Shown here: piece after piece, positions 8,421 to 16,162 of the stretch
Layout: the number at the start of each line of letters is the position of its first letter
Numbering within the stretch: the stretch's first letter is position 1
From: Burkholderiales bacterium
GTDB lineage: Bacteria > Pseudomonadota > Gammaproteobacteria > Burkholderiales > Burkholderiaceae_C
Assembly: GCA_028864885.1 (NCBI GenBank)
Contig: JAGWLR010000005.1
Span: 1-60,159, forward strand
Direction: 5' to 3'
DNA: 60,159 bases
Notes under the pieces: model-generated
What the model was told of the DNA's origin: nothing
Databases searched by the model: none
What the model saw: only the letters and a program-made list of their open reading frames with translations
Program-made: the position numbers and the translations under genes

Positions 8421-11264
8421 TCAATGCGCCGCTTCCCAATTAGGGCCCACGCCCACCTCGGCCAGCAAAGGCACTTTCAGCTGGGCCACTGAAGCCATCA
8501 GGCGCGGCACTTCAACTCGGATCCAGTCCACCTCATCATGCGGCACTTCCAGCACCAGCTCGTCGTGCACCTGCATGATCATCGACGAGCGCTTGCCCAG
8601 GCTCTCCAGCGTATCCTGCACGGCCACCATGGCCAGTTTGATCAGATCCGCCGCGGTGCCTTGCATGGGGGCATTGATCGCAGCCCGTTCGGCTGCCGCC
8701 CGCATCGGGCCATTGCCGCTGTTGATCTCGGACAACCACAACCGGCGCCCAAACACCGTTTCAACGTAGCCCTGGTGCTTGGCTGCCACACGGGTTTCAT
8801 CCATGTAGCGCTTCACGCCTGGGTAACGTTGAAAGTACCGTTCGATGTAGGCCGCAGCGGCTGAGCGTTCGATGCCCAGATTGGAAGCCAGACCAAATGC
8901 GCTCATGCCGTAGATCAGACCGAAGTTGATGACCTTGGCGTAACGACGCTGCTCATTGCTGACCTGATCGGGCGCCACCCCGAAGATTTCAGAAGCCGTG
9001 GCCCGGTGCACGTCCATGCCTTCGGCAAAGGCACGCAGCAAGTTCTCGTCTTCCGAGATGTGAGCCATGATGCGCAACTCAATCTGGGAATAGTCAGCCG
9101 AGACGATGACATGGCCCTCAGGCGCGATGAAAGCCTCGCGGATGCGCCGCCCTTCAGCGGTGCGAACCGGGATGTTCTGCAGGTTGGGCTCATTGCTGGA
9201 CAAGCGCCCAGTCACCGCCACAGCCTGGGCATAGTTGGTGTGAACCCGACCGGTTTGTGGGTTGATCATCTGTGGCAACTTGTCGGTGTAGGTCGACTTC
9301 AGCTTGGCCACGCTGCGGTATTCCAGGATGCGCGCCGGCAGGGGATAGTCCTCCGCCAACTTTTCGAGCACCTCTTCATTCGTCGAGGGCGCACCGGATG
9401 CCGTCTTCTTGACCACCGGCAGGCCCTGCTTGGTGAACAGGATCTCACCGATCTGTTTGGGCGACCCGAGGTTGAAAGGTTGGCCCGCGAGTTCGTAGGC
9501 CTGCTGTTCCAACTCCACGATGCGTTGTCCCAGCTCATGACTTTGCTGCTGCAGCAAGGCGCGGTCGATCAACACGCCGTGGCGCTCGATGTGCTGCAAC
9601 ACCCGTGAGGTAGGCATCTCAAAGCGTTGATAGATGTCGAGCAGTTTGGGGTCGGCCTGCAGCCGCGGCCACAGCACCTGATGAACGTGCAGGGTCAGGT
9701 CGCTGTCTTCACAGGAGTACTGTGAGGCACGCTCCACCGCGACTTGTGCAAACGGAATCTGCTGGGCGCCCTTGCCCGCCACATCCTCGTAGCTCAACCC
9801 TTCGCGGTTCAGATAGCGTCGCGCCAGATCCCCCAGATTATGTTTGCGATGGGCTTCGAGCACATAGCTTTGCAGCATGGTGTCGTGACGGTAGCCACGC
9901 GCCGTGATGCCGTGGTTGGCCAACACATGGACGTCGTACTTGATGTGCTGCCCGACCTTGGCGCGATCCGCGTCTTCCAGCCAAGGCTTGAGCTTGGCCA
10001 GCACCTCTTCCATCGGTAATTGAGTCGGAGCATCGGGCCCCTCATGGCGCAAGGGGATGTAGCACGCATGACCCACCTGATCGCTGAACGACAAGCCCAC
10101 GATGCGGGCTTGCATCGCATCCAAGGAGTCCGTCTCGGTGTCAAAGGCCACGAGATCAGCTGCCTGGATGCGGCTCAACCAGCGATCAAACGTGGCCCAG
10201 TCCAGCACGGTTTCGTAATGTGTTTGAATGGCGCCCCCTTCGGACCCAACGGGCACAGCGGGGTCGGCCGAGGCCGGATCGGCAAACAGATCCCCTGTGG
10301 CACCGGCAACCACCTGGGGGGCAGCCACGGGCAACGTGCTGGCCGATCCGCCTTTGACGCCGCCAGTCAGTTGCTTTTCAAGTTCGGCCCGGGCGCTGCG
10401 GAAGCCATAGCGGGTATAAAAATCGAGCAGTCCCGGCTGATCCGGTGCGCGCAGCGCCAAGGGATCGAGCGAAGGCCAAGGTGCGATGTAGCCGCTGAGA
10501 TCGCAATCTGTCACCACAGTGATGAGGCGGCGCCCCTGCGGCAGCCAATCCAGTGCCTTGCGCAGGTTCTCCCCCGCGACACCCTTGATCTGATCGGCCG
10601 CAGCCATCACGCCTTCCAGCGAGCCGTATTCGGCAATCCACTTGGCAGCCGTCTTGGGGCCCACCTTTTCGACACCGGGCACATTGTCCACGGCGTCCCC
10701 GATCAGCGTCAGGTAGTCGATGATTCGGTCCGGCGGCACCCCGAACTTGGCCATCACCCCGGCCTGGTCCAGGGTCTCATTGCTCATGGTGTTGACCAAG
10801 GTGACGTCCTCGGTCACGAGTTGGGCCAGATCCTTGTCGCCGGTGGAGATCACAACGCGGTGACCGCTTTCAGCGCCGAACTTGGCCAGCGTGCCGATGG
10901 CATCGTCGGCTTCGATGCCGGGCACCTCCAGAATCGGCCAGCCCAGCAGTTTCACCACCTCATGGATCGGCTCGATTTGGGCCCGCAAATCATCAGGCAT
11001 CGGCGGTCGGTGGGATTTGTACTCTGGATACCACTCGTCTCGGAACGTGGGGCCCTTGGCATCGAACACACACACGGCATGCTCGGCCTGGACGTCCTTT
11101 CGCAAACGCCCCAGCATATTGACCATGCCATGAATGGCCCCGGTGGCCTGTTGCTCGGGCCCGCGCAAATCGGGCATGGCATGGAAGGCGCGGTAGAGAT
11201 AGCTGGAGCCATCTACCAGCAAAAGGATGGGGCGAGATTCAGTAGGGCGGGCCGTGTCGTTCAT
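8421..11264 (-). CDS. polA: DNA polymerase I
   Basis: The 947-aa product has all three PolA domains. The 5'-3' exonuclease is at about 1-300 (LLLVDGSSYLYRAFHA; TGDKDLAQL). The 3'-5' proofreading domain is at about 350-540, and its metal ligands look intact (VAFDTETDSL, GQHIKYDVHVLANHG, YSCEDSDLTL). The polymerase is at about 560-947 (SADYSQIELRIMAHIS, RRYAKVINFGLIYGMS, MQVHDELVLEVP). The frame is open to 11414, but the conserved fold begins after ATG 11264 (MNDTARPTESRPILLLVDGS). It acts in Okazaki-fragment maturation and excision repair. Transcribed alone, with gabD convergent downstream and thrB divergent upstream. Confidence 0.96.
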   Translation of the reverse strand: MNDTARPTESRPILLLVDGSSYLYRAFHAMPDLRGPEQQATGAIHGMVNMLGRLRKDVQAEHAVCVFDAKGPTFRDEWYPEYKSHRPPMPDDLRAQIEPIHEVVKLLGWPILEVPGIEADDAIGTLAKFGAESGHRVVISTGDKDLAQLVTEDVTLVNTMSNETLDQAGVMAKFGVPPDRIIDYLTLIGDAVDNVPGVEKVGPKTAAKWIAEYGSLEGVMAAADQIKGVAGENLRKALDWLPQGRRLITVVTDCDLSGYIAPWPSLDPLALRAPDQPGLLDFYTRYGFRSARAELEKQLTGGVKGGSASTLPVAAPQVVAGATGDLFADPASADPAVPVGSEGGAIQTHYETVLDWATFDRWLSRIQAADLVAFDTETDSLDAMQARIVGLSFSDQVGHACYIPLRHEGPDAPTQLPMEEVLAKLKPWLEDADRAKVGQHIKYDVHVLANHGITARGYRHDTMLQSYVLEAHRKHNLGDLARRYLNREGLSYEDVAGKGAQQIPFAQVAVERASQYSCEDSDLTLHVHQVLWPRLQADPKLLDIYQRFEMPTSRVLQHIERHGVLIDRALLQQQSHELGQRIVELEQQAYELAGQPFNLGSPKQIGEILFTKQGLPVVKKTASGAPSTNEEVLEKLAEDYPLPARILEYRSVAKLKSTYTDKLPQMINPQTGRVHTNYAQAVAVTGRLSSNEPNLQNIPVRTAEGRRIREAFIAPEGHVIVSADYSQIELRIMAHISEDENLLRAFAEGMDVHRATASEIFGVAPDQVSNEQRRYAKVINFGLIYGMSAFGLASNLGIERSAAAAYIERYFQRYPGVKRYMDETRVAAKHQGYVETVFGRRLWLSEINSGNGPMRAAAERAAINAPMQGTAADLIKLAMVAVQDTLESLGKRSSMIMQVHDELVLEVPHDEVDWIRVEVPRLMASVAQLKVPLLAEVGVGPNWEAAH

Positions 11265-11280
11265 GCCCACCATTGTGGGC
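11265..11280 (-). other. Hairpin touching the polA start codon
   Basis: A perfect 6-bp inverted repeat with a 4-nt loop (GCCCAC-AATG-GTGGGC in the mRNA sense) ends immediately before ATG 11264. The GGTGGG that could serve as ribosome-binding site lies in the 3' arm. The rest of 11281-11523 holds no gene I can support; it must contain the promoters for polA and thrB, but no pair of good hexamers was convincing. Confidence 0.4.
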
Positions 11281-11523
11281 CCGAATGGCTCATTGCTCAT
11301 GCCTGGCCACGGTCGGTCGGGTTTCGTGAATACCCCCTTCTGCAATGGCACAGCAGCGACATTTCTGACGGAACGCTTGCTCATGATGAAAAAAGTGGCC
11401 GCAACCGGACACAAAAATCACGGCGACCGAAGCGCGCCCGGGCGCCCGGACTTCTACAATCTCGGACTCGCCCCCCAACGTTGCCCGCGGGGGACCGGTT
11501 CATTTTTGTTCCCCCCTTGACTC

Positions 11524-12483
11524 ATGGCCGTTTTCACTGAAGTCACCCCTCCAGAAGCATCTGCATTGCTGGCCGAATTGGGTCTGGGTACGCTGCAATC
11601 CATGCAGGGTTGCGCATCGGGTATCGAAAACACGAATTACTTCGTCTCGACCGACCGGGGCGACTACGTGCTGACCCTGTTCGAGCGGCTCAGCTTTGCG
11701 CAGCTGCCCTTCTACCTGAATCTGATGCACCACTTGGCGGCCAAGGGCATCCCGGTGCCTGCACCGCAGGCCAACGCCCAAGGCGACATCTTGCACACGC
11801 TCAAGGGCAAGCCTGCCGCGGTGGTCACGCGGTTGAAAGGCCGCAACCAACTGGCCCCACAAGCAGCCGATTGCGCCCAAGTGGGCGCCATGCTCGCCCG
11901 CATGCACCTGGCTGGGCAGGACTACCCAGCGCAGCAGCCCAATTTGCGCGGCCTGGCCTGGTGGATCGAGACGATCCCGGTCGTATTGCCCCATCTGAAT
12001 CCCCAGCAAAAGGGGTTGATCGAGTCCGAACTGCGCTTTCAGCAAGAGCTGGCTGCCAGCGAGGCCTACCGCCGGCTGCCGCACGGCCCCATCCATGCCG
12101 ATCTGTTCCGTGACAACGTGATGTTCGATGGCTCCCAGCTATCGGGCTTCTTCGACTTTTACTTTGCCGGCTGTGACACCTTTGGCTTCGACATTGCCGT
12201 GTGCCTCAATGATTGGTGCATCGACCTCGGCACCGGTGCCCTGGACGAAGCGCGGGCGCGGGCGTTTGTGGCAGCCTATGACCAGGTTCGCCCGCTGACG
12301 CCCGACGAGTTGGCCCTGCTGCCTGCCCTGCTGCGATCGGCTGCCCTGCGTTTTTGGACTTCACGCCTGTGGGACTTCTACCTGCCACGGGATGCCGCCA
12401 TGCTCCAACCGCATGACCCGACCCACTTCGAGCGGGTCTTGACCCTGCGACGCGATCAACCCTGGCAGTACACACGGGCTTGA
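11524..12483 (+). CDS. thrB: Homoserine kinase (APH-fold ThrB)
   Basis: This 319-aa enzyme phosphorylates L-homoserine in threonine biosynthesis. It is of the aminoglycoside-phosphotransferase-fold type seen in beta- and alphaproteobacteria, not the GHMP type of E. coli. Evidence is the start MAVFTEVTPPEASALLAELG, the motif GCASGIENTNYFV near residue 29, the catalytic-loop pattern HADLFRDNVMFD (His-X-Asp...Asn) around 193-204, and the metal-binding FFDFYFAGCDTFGFD. Downstream, a BPSS1780 membrane protein begins 4 bp after the stop, so the two are probably co-transcribed. Confidence 0.93.
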   Translation: MAVFTEVTPPEASALLAELGLGTLQSMQGCASGIENTNYFVSTDRGDYVLTLFERLSFAQLPFYLNLMHHLAAKGIPVPAPQANAQGDILHTLKGKPAAVVTRLKGRNQLAPQAADCAQVGAMLARMHLAGQDYPAQQPNLRGLAWWIETIPVVLPHLNPQQKGLIESELRFQQELAASEAYRRLPHGPIHADLFRDNVMFDGSQLSGFFDFYFAGCDTFGFDIAVCLNDWCIDLGTGALDEARARAFVAAYDQVRPLTPDELALLPALLRSAALRFWTSRLWDFYLPRDAAMLQPHDPTHFERVLTLRRDQPWQYTRA

Positions 12484-12487
12484 GAAC

Positions 12488-13267
12488 ATGAAACTTCGTC
12501 TGGTCCCCGCCAGCCAGGGTCTGGTCTGGCTGCGCAACGGTTTGTTGGTGTGCTGGAAGCAATCCATCGGCTACCTGGGGCTGATGGGCCTGCTAGCCAG
12601 CATGGGCTTGTTGCTGTTGGCCATCCCGATCGTCGGCCCCCTGCTGGGTATGGGCGCCATGCCGATCATTTGGATGGGCTTCATGATCGCCACCCGCAGG
12701 GTGGTGACCGGCAAACGCATCACCCCGGGCGTGCTGCTGGAGCCCTGGCTGGCCCCGCAGGCGCCGCGCAAGCAGTGGCTGCAACTGGGCGGGGCCTACA
12801 TTGCCGCCATGATGCTGGCCATGCAAATGGCCGATTGGTTTGGCCCCAGCATGGACGCCCTGAACGCAGCCAGCGACCAGGCCAAAGATGTCATCGACTT
12901 GGCCAGCAACCCGGTGGTACAGGCTGACCTGTTGTGGCTCTGGGCTTTGACGCTGCCAGTCATCCTGCTGTTCTGGCACACGCCGGCGCTGGTCATGTGG
13001 GGTCGAGTCCCTGTCATCAAATCGCTGTTCTTCAGCCTGGTGGCCAGTTGGCGCAACCTGACCGCCTTCGTCGTCTACGGGCTGGGCTGGCTGGGTGTGG
13101 CCACTGCCGTGGCCGTGTTGATCCGCTTGATCGCCTGGATCTTGCCCGTGCCAGTGCTGGCGGAAATCGCCGCCGTGATCATCGGGATGTGGACCGCCGG
13201 GGCGTTTTACGCATCGCTTTACTTCACCGTGATCGACTGCTTCGAGGCCGCCGATCAACAAGCCTGA
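12488..13267 (+). CDS. BPSS1780-family inner-membrane protein
   Basis: The 259-aa hydrophobic protein opens MKLRLVPASQGLVWLRNGLL, characteristic of a conserved Burkholderiales family named after BPSS1780, of unknown function. About six membrane helices are visible, for example GLMGLLASMGLLLLAIPIVG (~35-54), WALTLPVILLFWHTPALVMW (~155-175) and IAAVIIGMWTAGAFYASLYF near the C-terminus. Many residues between helices are amphipathic. The gene starts 4 bp after thrB, so expression is probably coupled. I infer only membrane localisation. Confidence 0.8.
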   Translation: MKLRLVPASQGLVWLRNGLLVCWKQSIGYLGLMGLLASMGLLLLAIPIVGPLLGMGAMPIIWMGFMIATRRVVTGKRITPGVLLEPWLAPQAPRKQWLQLGGAYIAAMMLAMQMADWFGPSMDALNAASDQAKDVIDLASNPVVQADLLWLWALTLPVILLFWHTPALVMWGRVPVIKSLFFSLVASWRNLTAFVVYGLGWLGVATAVAVLIRLIAWILPVPVLAEIAAVIIGMWTAGAFYASLYFTVIDCFEAADQQA

Positions 13268-13293
13268 AGCGTCTCCTCAAGCGGTGAGACGCT
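13268..13293. terminator. Bidirectional hairpin between BPSS1780 gene and oxyR
   Basis: A perfect 8-bp inverted repeat (AGCGTCTC / GAGACGCT) with a 10-nt loop lies between two convergent genes and overlaps the oxyR stop codon (13277-13279). It is well placed to end transcription from both sides. There is no clear T-run, so it is a candidate only. Confidence 0.5.
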
Positions 13294-14200
13294 CCACTCC
13301 CGGCAAGGGGCAGGCGTAGATGGCATTGCGCAAGGCCGCAATCGCTTCATACCGGGTGAAGCTGCGGCGCCAGGCCAGAACCACGCGGCGCGTCGGCACC
13401 GGATCTTCGAACGGAATGTAGCCGATGTGGGGATTCGGCTCAGGTGGCACAGACAACTGAGGCACCACAGTCACCCCCATGCCGGCTGCCACCATGTACT
13501 TGATGGTTTCAAGCGACGAGCCTTCAAAGCTTTTGCGGATGCCCTCGGCATCGCTGGAAAACCGGGCGTACTCGGGGCAGACCTCGAGCACATGGTCGCG
13601 AAAGCAATGGCCGGCGCCGAGTAGCAACATGGTCTCTTTCTTGAGTTCTTCGGCGCTGACCTTGTCACGTTGGGCCAGGTGGTGCGTGCGCGGCACCGCC
13701 ACCATGAACGGCTCTTCGTACAGGGGGGCCACCGCCAAGCCTGCATCCATGAAGGGCTCGGCCATGATGGCGCAATCCAATTCGCCAGCACGCAGCATGT
13801 CGAGCAATTTGGACGTGAAGTTCTCTTGCAACATCAGCGGCATCTGCGGCACATGGGCAATGGCCTCTCGAACCAGATCAGGCAGCAGGTAAGGCCCAAT
13901 GGTGTAGATCACGCCTAAACGCAAAGGCCCGGCCAACGGATCCTTGCCACGCTTGGCGATCTCCTTGATCGATTGCGCCTGCTCCAGCACCGACTGAGCC
14001 TGGCGAATGATGTCCTCGCCCAGTGGCGTCACGGTGATCTCGGCACTGCCTCGCTCGAAGAGCTTGACATCGAGCTCGTCTTCGAGCTTTTTGACCGCCA
14101 CCGACAAGGTCGGCTGGGACACGAAACAGGCCTCGGCGGCACGTCCAAAGTGCTTCTCGCGGGCCACTGCAACGATGTAGCGAAGTTCAGTCAGCGTCAT
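13277..14200 (-). CDS. oxyR: OxyR, peroxide-sensing LysR-type regulator
   Basis: The 307-aa LysR-type regulator has a winged-helix DNA-binding domain at residues 1-60 (LTELRYIVAVAREKHFGRAA, then VSQPTLSVAVKKLEDEL). The decisive feature is Cys199 and Cys208 in GAGHCFRDHVLEVCPEY. They sit at exactly the E. coli OxyR redox-pair numbers and spacing that form the regulatory disulfide on H2O2 oxidation. It should therefore control peroxide defence genes; none of the usual ones (katG, ahpC, dps) is in the window. It is 34 bp downstream of the GH15 gene on the same strand, so its promoter probably lies inside that gene's 3' end. Confidence 0.93.
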   Translation of the reverse strand: MTLTELRYIVAVAREKHFGRAAEACFVSQPTLSVAVKKLEDELDVKLFERGSAEITVTPLGEDIIRQAQSVLEQAQSIKEIAKRGKDPLAGPLRLGVIYTIGPYLLPDLVREAIAHVPQMPLMLQENFTSKLLDMLRAGELDCAIMAEPFMDAGLAVAPLYEEPFMVAVPRTHHLAQRDKVSAEELKKETMLLLGAGHCFRDHVLEVCPEYARFSSDAEGIRKSFEGSSLETIKYMVAAGMGVTVVPQLSVPPEPNPHIGYIPFEDPVPTRRVVLAWRRSFTRYEAIAALRNAIYACPLPGVERLTA

Positions 14201-14234
14201 GCGGCGATCTTATGTCAAAGGTCGGCCAGCGCTT

Positions 14235-16040
14235 TCACACGGCGTGGTCCCAGGGCACCGACAAACGCACCGCACCATTGATGATGCCCACCATCGAGTA
14301 GGTCTGGGGGAAGTTGCCCCACAACTCTCGCGTGGCCGGGGCGATGTCTTCCGACAGCAGGCCCACGTGGTTGCGGCAGGCCAGCAGGGCCTCAAAGATG
14401 GCGCGAGCTTCATCATGGCGCCCGATGCGGGCCAGGGCGTCGATGCGCCAGAACGCACACACATTGAACGCCGTTTCCGGGCGGCCGAAATCGTCCGGCT
14501 CTTCGTAGCGCCGCATGAAGGGGCCATCGCCCAAGGTCTTCTCCAGCGCATCGACCGTCTTGACGAAGCGCTCATCTCGGGGCGAGATGAACCCCACTTC
14601 GGCCATCAGCAACACACTGGCATCGAGGTGCTCGCCGCCGAAGCTTTCCACAAAAGCCTGACGCCGGTCCGACCAGGCCAGAGACAGGATCTTGTCTTGA
14701 ATGATCTGAGCGCGATTGCGCCAACAACTCGCGCGCTCGGCCTGCCCAAAGGCAACTGCAATCTTGGCCAACCGATCGCAGGCCGCCCAGCACATGAGAG
14801 ACGAAGACGTGTGGACGCGGGCTCGGGTTCGCAGCTCCCACATACCGGCATCGGGTTGGTCATGCAATCGCCAGGCTTGTTCACCCATCGCTTCGAGCGC
14901 CTGGAAATCAGTCAAGTCGGCTTGTCTGAACAGGCGGTGGTCGTAAAAAGCTTGCGCAGCGCCCAGCACGATGTTGCCGTAGACATCGTGTTGAAAGTGC
15001 TCATAAGCTTGGTTGCCGACCCGCACGGGGCCCATGCCACGATACCCGCTCAAATGAGCCAATTGGGTTTCATGCAACTCCTTCTCCAGGCCCAGCCCAT
15101 AGAGGGGCTGAATATGCCCTGTGTCGGCCCCTCTCACCACATCGTGCAGCCAACGCAGGTAATCCTCCATGGTGCCCACTTCAGACAAACTGTTGAGGGC
15201 GCGCACCACAAAGAAGGCGTCGCGCAACCAGCAATAACGGTAGTCCCAGTTGCGCTGACTGTGCGGGGCCTCAGGAATGCTGGTGGTCATGGCCGCGACG
15301 ATGGCGCCCGTCTCTTCGAATTGACACAGCTTGAGCGTGATCGCGGCCCGGATGACCGCATCCTGCCATTCGAAGGGCAATGCCAGGCGCCGGGTCCAGT
15401 GGCGCCAGTAAATCGTGGTGTGCTCCTGAAAATCACGCGCGGTTTCTTCGATACCGCCCTCGAAGGTTTCGTCCGGCCCCAAACACAAACTGATGGGGCC
15501 CGACAACGAAAACCACGTTTCGTCAACGACATAGGTAATCGGGGCATTGGTCGTCAAGCGCACCACATAGCTGGACGTGACATAACGAACATGGTTGCTG
15601 CCCCGCGTGATCATGGGCGCTTCTCGCCCCCACTGGCCTCGTGGGCGCACGACGACTCGAATGCGTGGATGCCCCCCGATGGGTTGCACCCGGCGCACCA
15701 GTTGCATGGGACGGAACGTCCGATCCCGCACCACGAAGCGAGGCGCAAAGTCCACGATCTCGACCCCACGCCCCTCGGCATCGAACAAGCGGGTGCGAAG
15801 CACGGCCGTGCCGGCGTCGTAGCTTTGCTCGGACCGAACCATGCCTTCGAGCTCGACACTCAGCGTCCCGTCTTGCCCGATGCCATCGGCAGAATCAAGC
15901 AAGGCATGAAACACGGGATCGCCATCGAATCGAGGCATGCAGCCCCAGACCACACGGGCCTTGGCATCCACCAAGGCACTGATTGCGCAGTTTCCAATCA
16001 CCGCCAAGCTGAGAGAGGCTTCGTCGCCTGTTTCCGTCAT
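14235..16040 (-). CDS. Glycoside hydrolase family 15 protein (trehalase/glucoamylase type)
   Basis: The 601-aa protein has the GH15 architecture: an N-terminal beta-sandwich (about 1-230, beginning LAVIGNCAISALVDAKARVV) and an (alpha/alpha)6 barrel. The barrel carries the signatures RNWDYRYCWLRDAFFV, GYRGMGPVRVGNQAYEHFQ and ELWGNFPQTYSMVGIINGA. Such cytosolic proteins hydrolyse alpha-linked glucosides, and several bacterial members are trehalases. There is no signal peptide. The frame is open to 16229, but family similarity starts at ATG 16040. It is divergent from the otsA fusion gene, which favours a role in trehalose or glucan turnover. Exact substrate is inference. Confidence 0.85.
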   Translation of the reverse strand: MTETGDEASLSLAVIGNCAISALVDAKARVVWGCMPRFDGDPVFHALLDSADGIGQDGTLSVELEGMVRSEQSYDAGTAVLRTRLFDAEGRGVEIVDFAPRFVVRDRTFRPMQLVRRVQPIGGHPRIRVVVRPRGQWGREAPMITRGSNHVRYVTSSYVVRLTTNAPITYVVDETWFSLSGPISLCLGPDETFEGGIEETARDFQEHTTIYWRHWTRRLALPFEWQDAVIRAAITLKLCQFEETGAIVAAMTTSIPEAPHSQRNWDYRYCWLRDAFFVVRALNSLSEVGTMEDYLRWLHDVVRGADTGHIQPLYGLGLEKELHETQLAHLSGYRGMGPVRVGNQAYEHFQHDVYGNIVLGAAQAFYDHRLFRQADLTDFQALEAMGEQAWRLHDQPDAGMWELRTRARVHTSSSLMCWAACDRLAKIAVAFGQAERASCWRNRAQIIQDKILSLAWSDRRQAFVESFGGEHLDASVLLMAEVGFISPRDERFVKTVDALEKTLGDGPFMRRYEEPDDFGRPETAFNVCAFWRIDALARIGRHDEARAIFEALLACRNHVGLLSEDIAPATRELWGNFPQTYSMVGIINGAVRLSVPWDHAV

Positions 16041-16093
16041 CGCTTTCCCTTCGCATAATGCCCTTGCATCAGACAGGTCCCCCGGACCCGTAG

Positions 16094-16111
16094 TACATTT
16101 GTGCAAATGTA
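16094..16111. promoter_or_regulatory. Palindromic candidate operator between GH15 and otsA
   Basis: The 18-bp sequence TACATTTG-TG-CAAATGTA has two perfectly complementary 8-bp arms. It stands in the 122-bp divergent region between the GH15 gene and the otsA fusion. TATATT (16110-16115), which resembles a -10 for otsA, overlaps the right arm. It is AT-rich and not followed by a T-run, so a regulator-binding site is more likely than a terminator. The regulator is unknown. Confidence 0.5.
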
Positions 16112-16162
16112 TATTGATCCTAACACCCTGCGTGTTCAGGCACAGAACCCAAGGGGATGACC

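Noticed and set aside
10020-11540. 506-codon + strand frame opposite polA that reaches thrB
   Set aside because: No conserved motifs; polA on the other strand is certain, and thrB has its own frame.
14199-16058. 619-codon + strand frame opposite the GH15 gene
   Set aside because: Composition is typical of an antisense shadow and the GH15 frame carries the family motifs.
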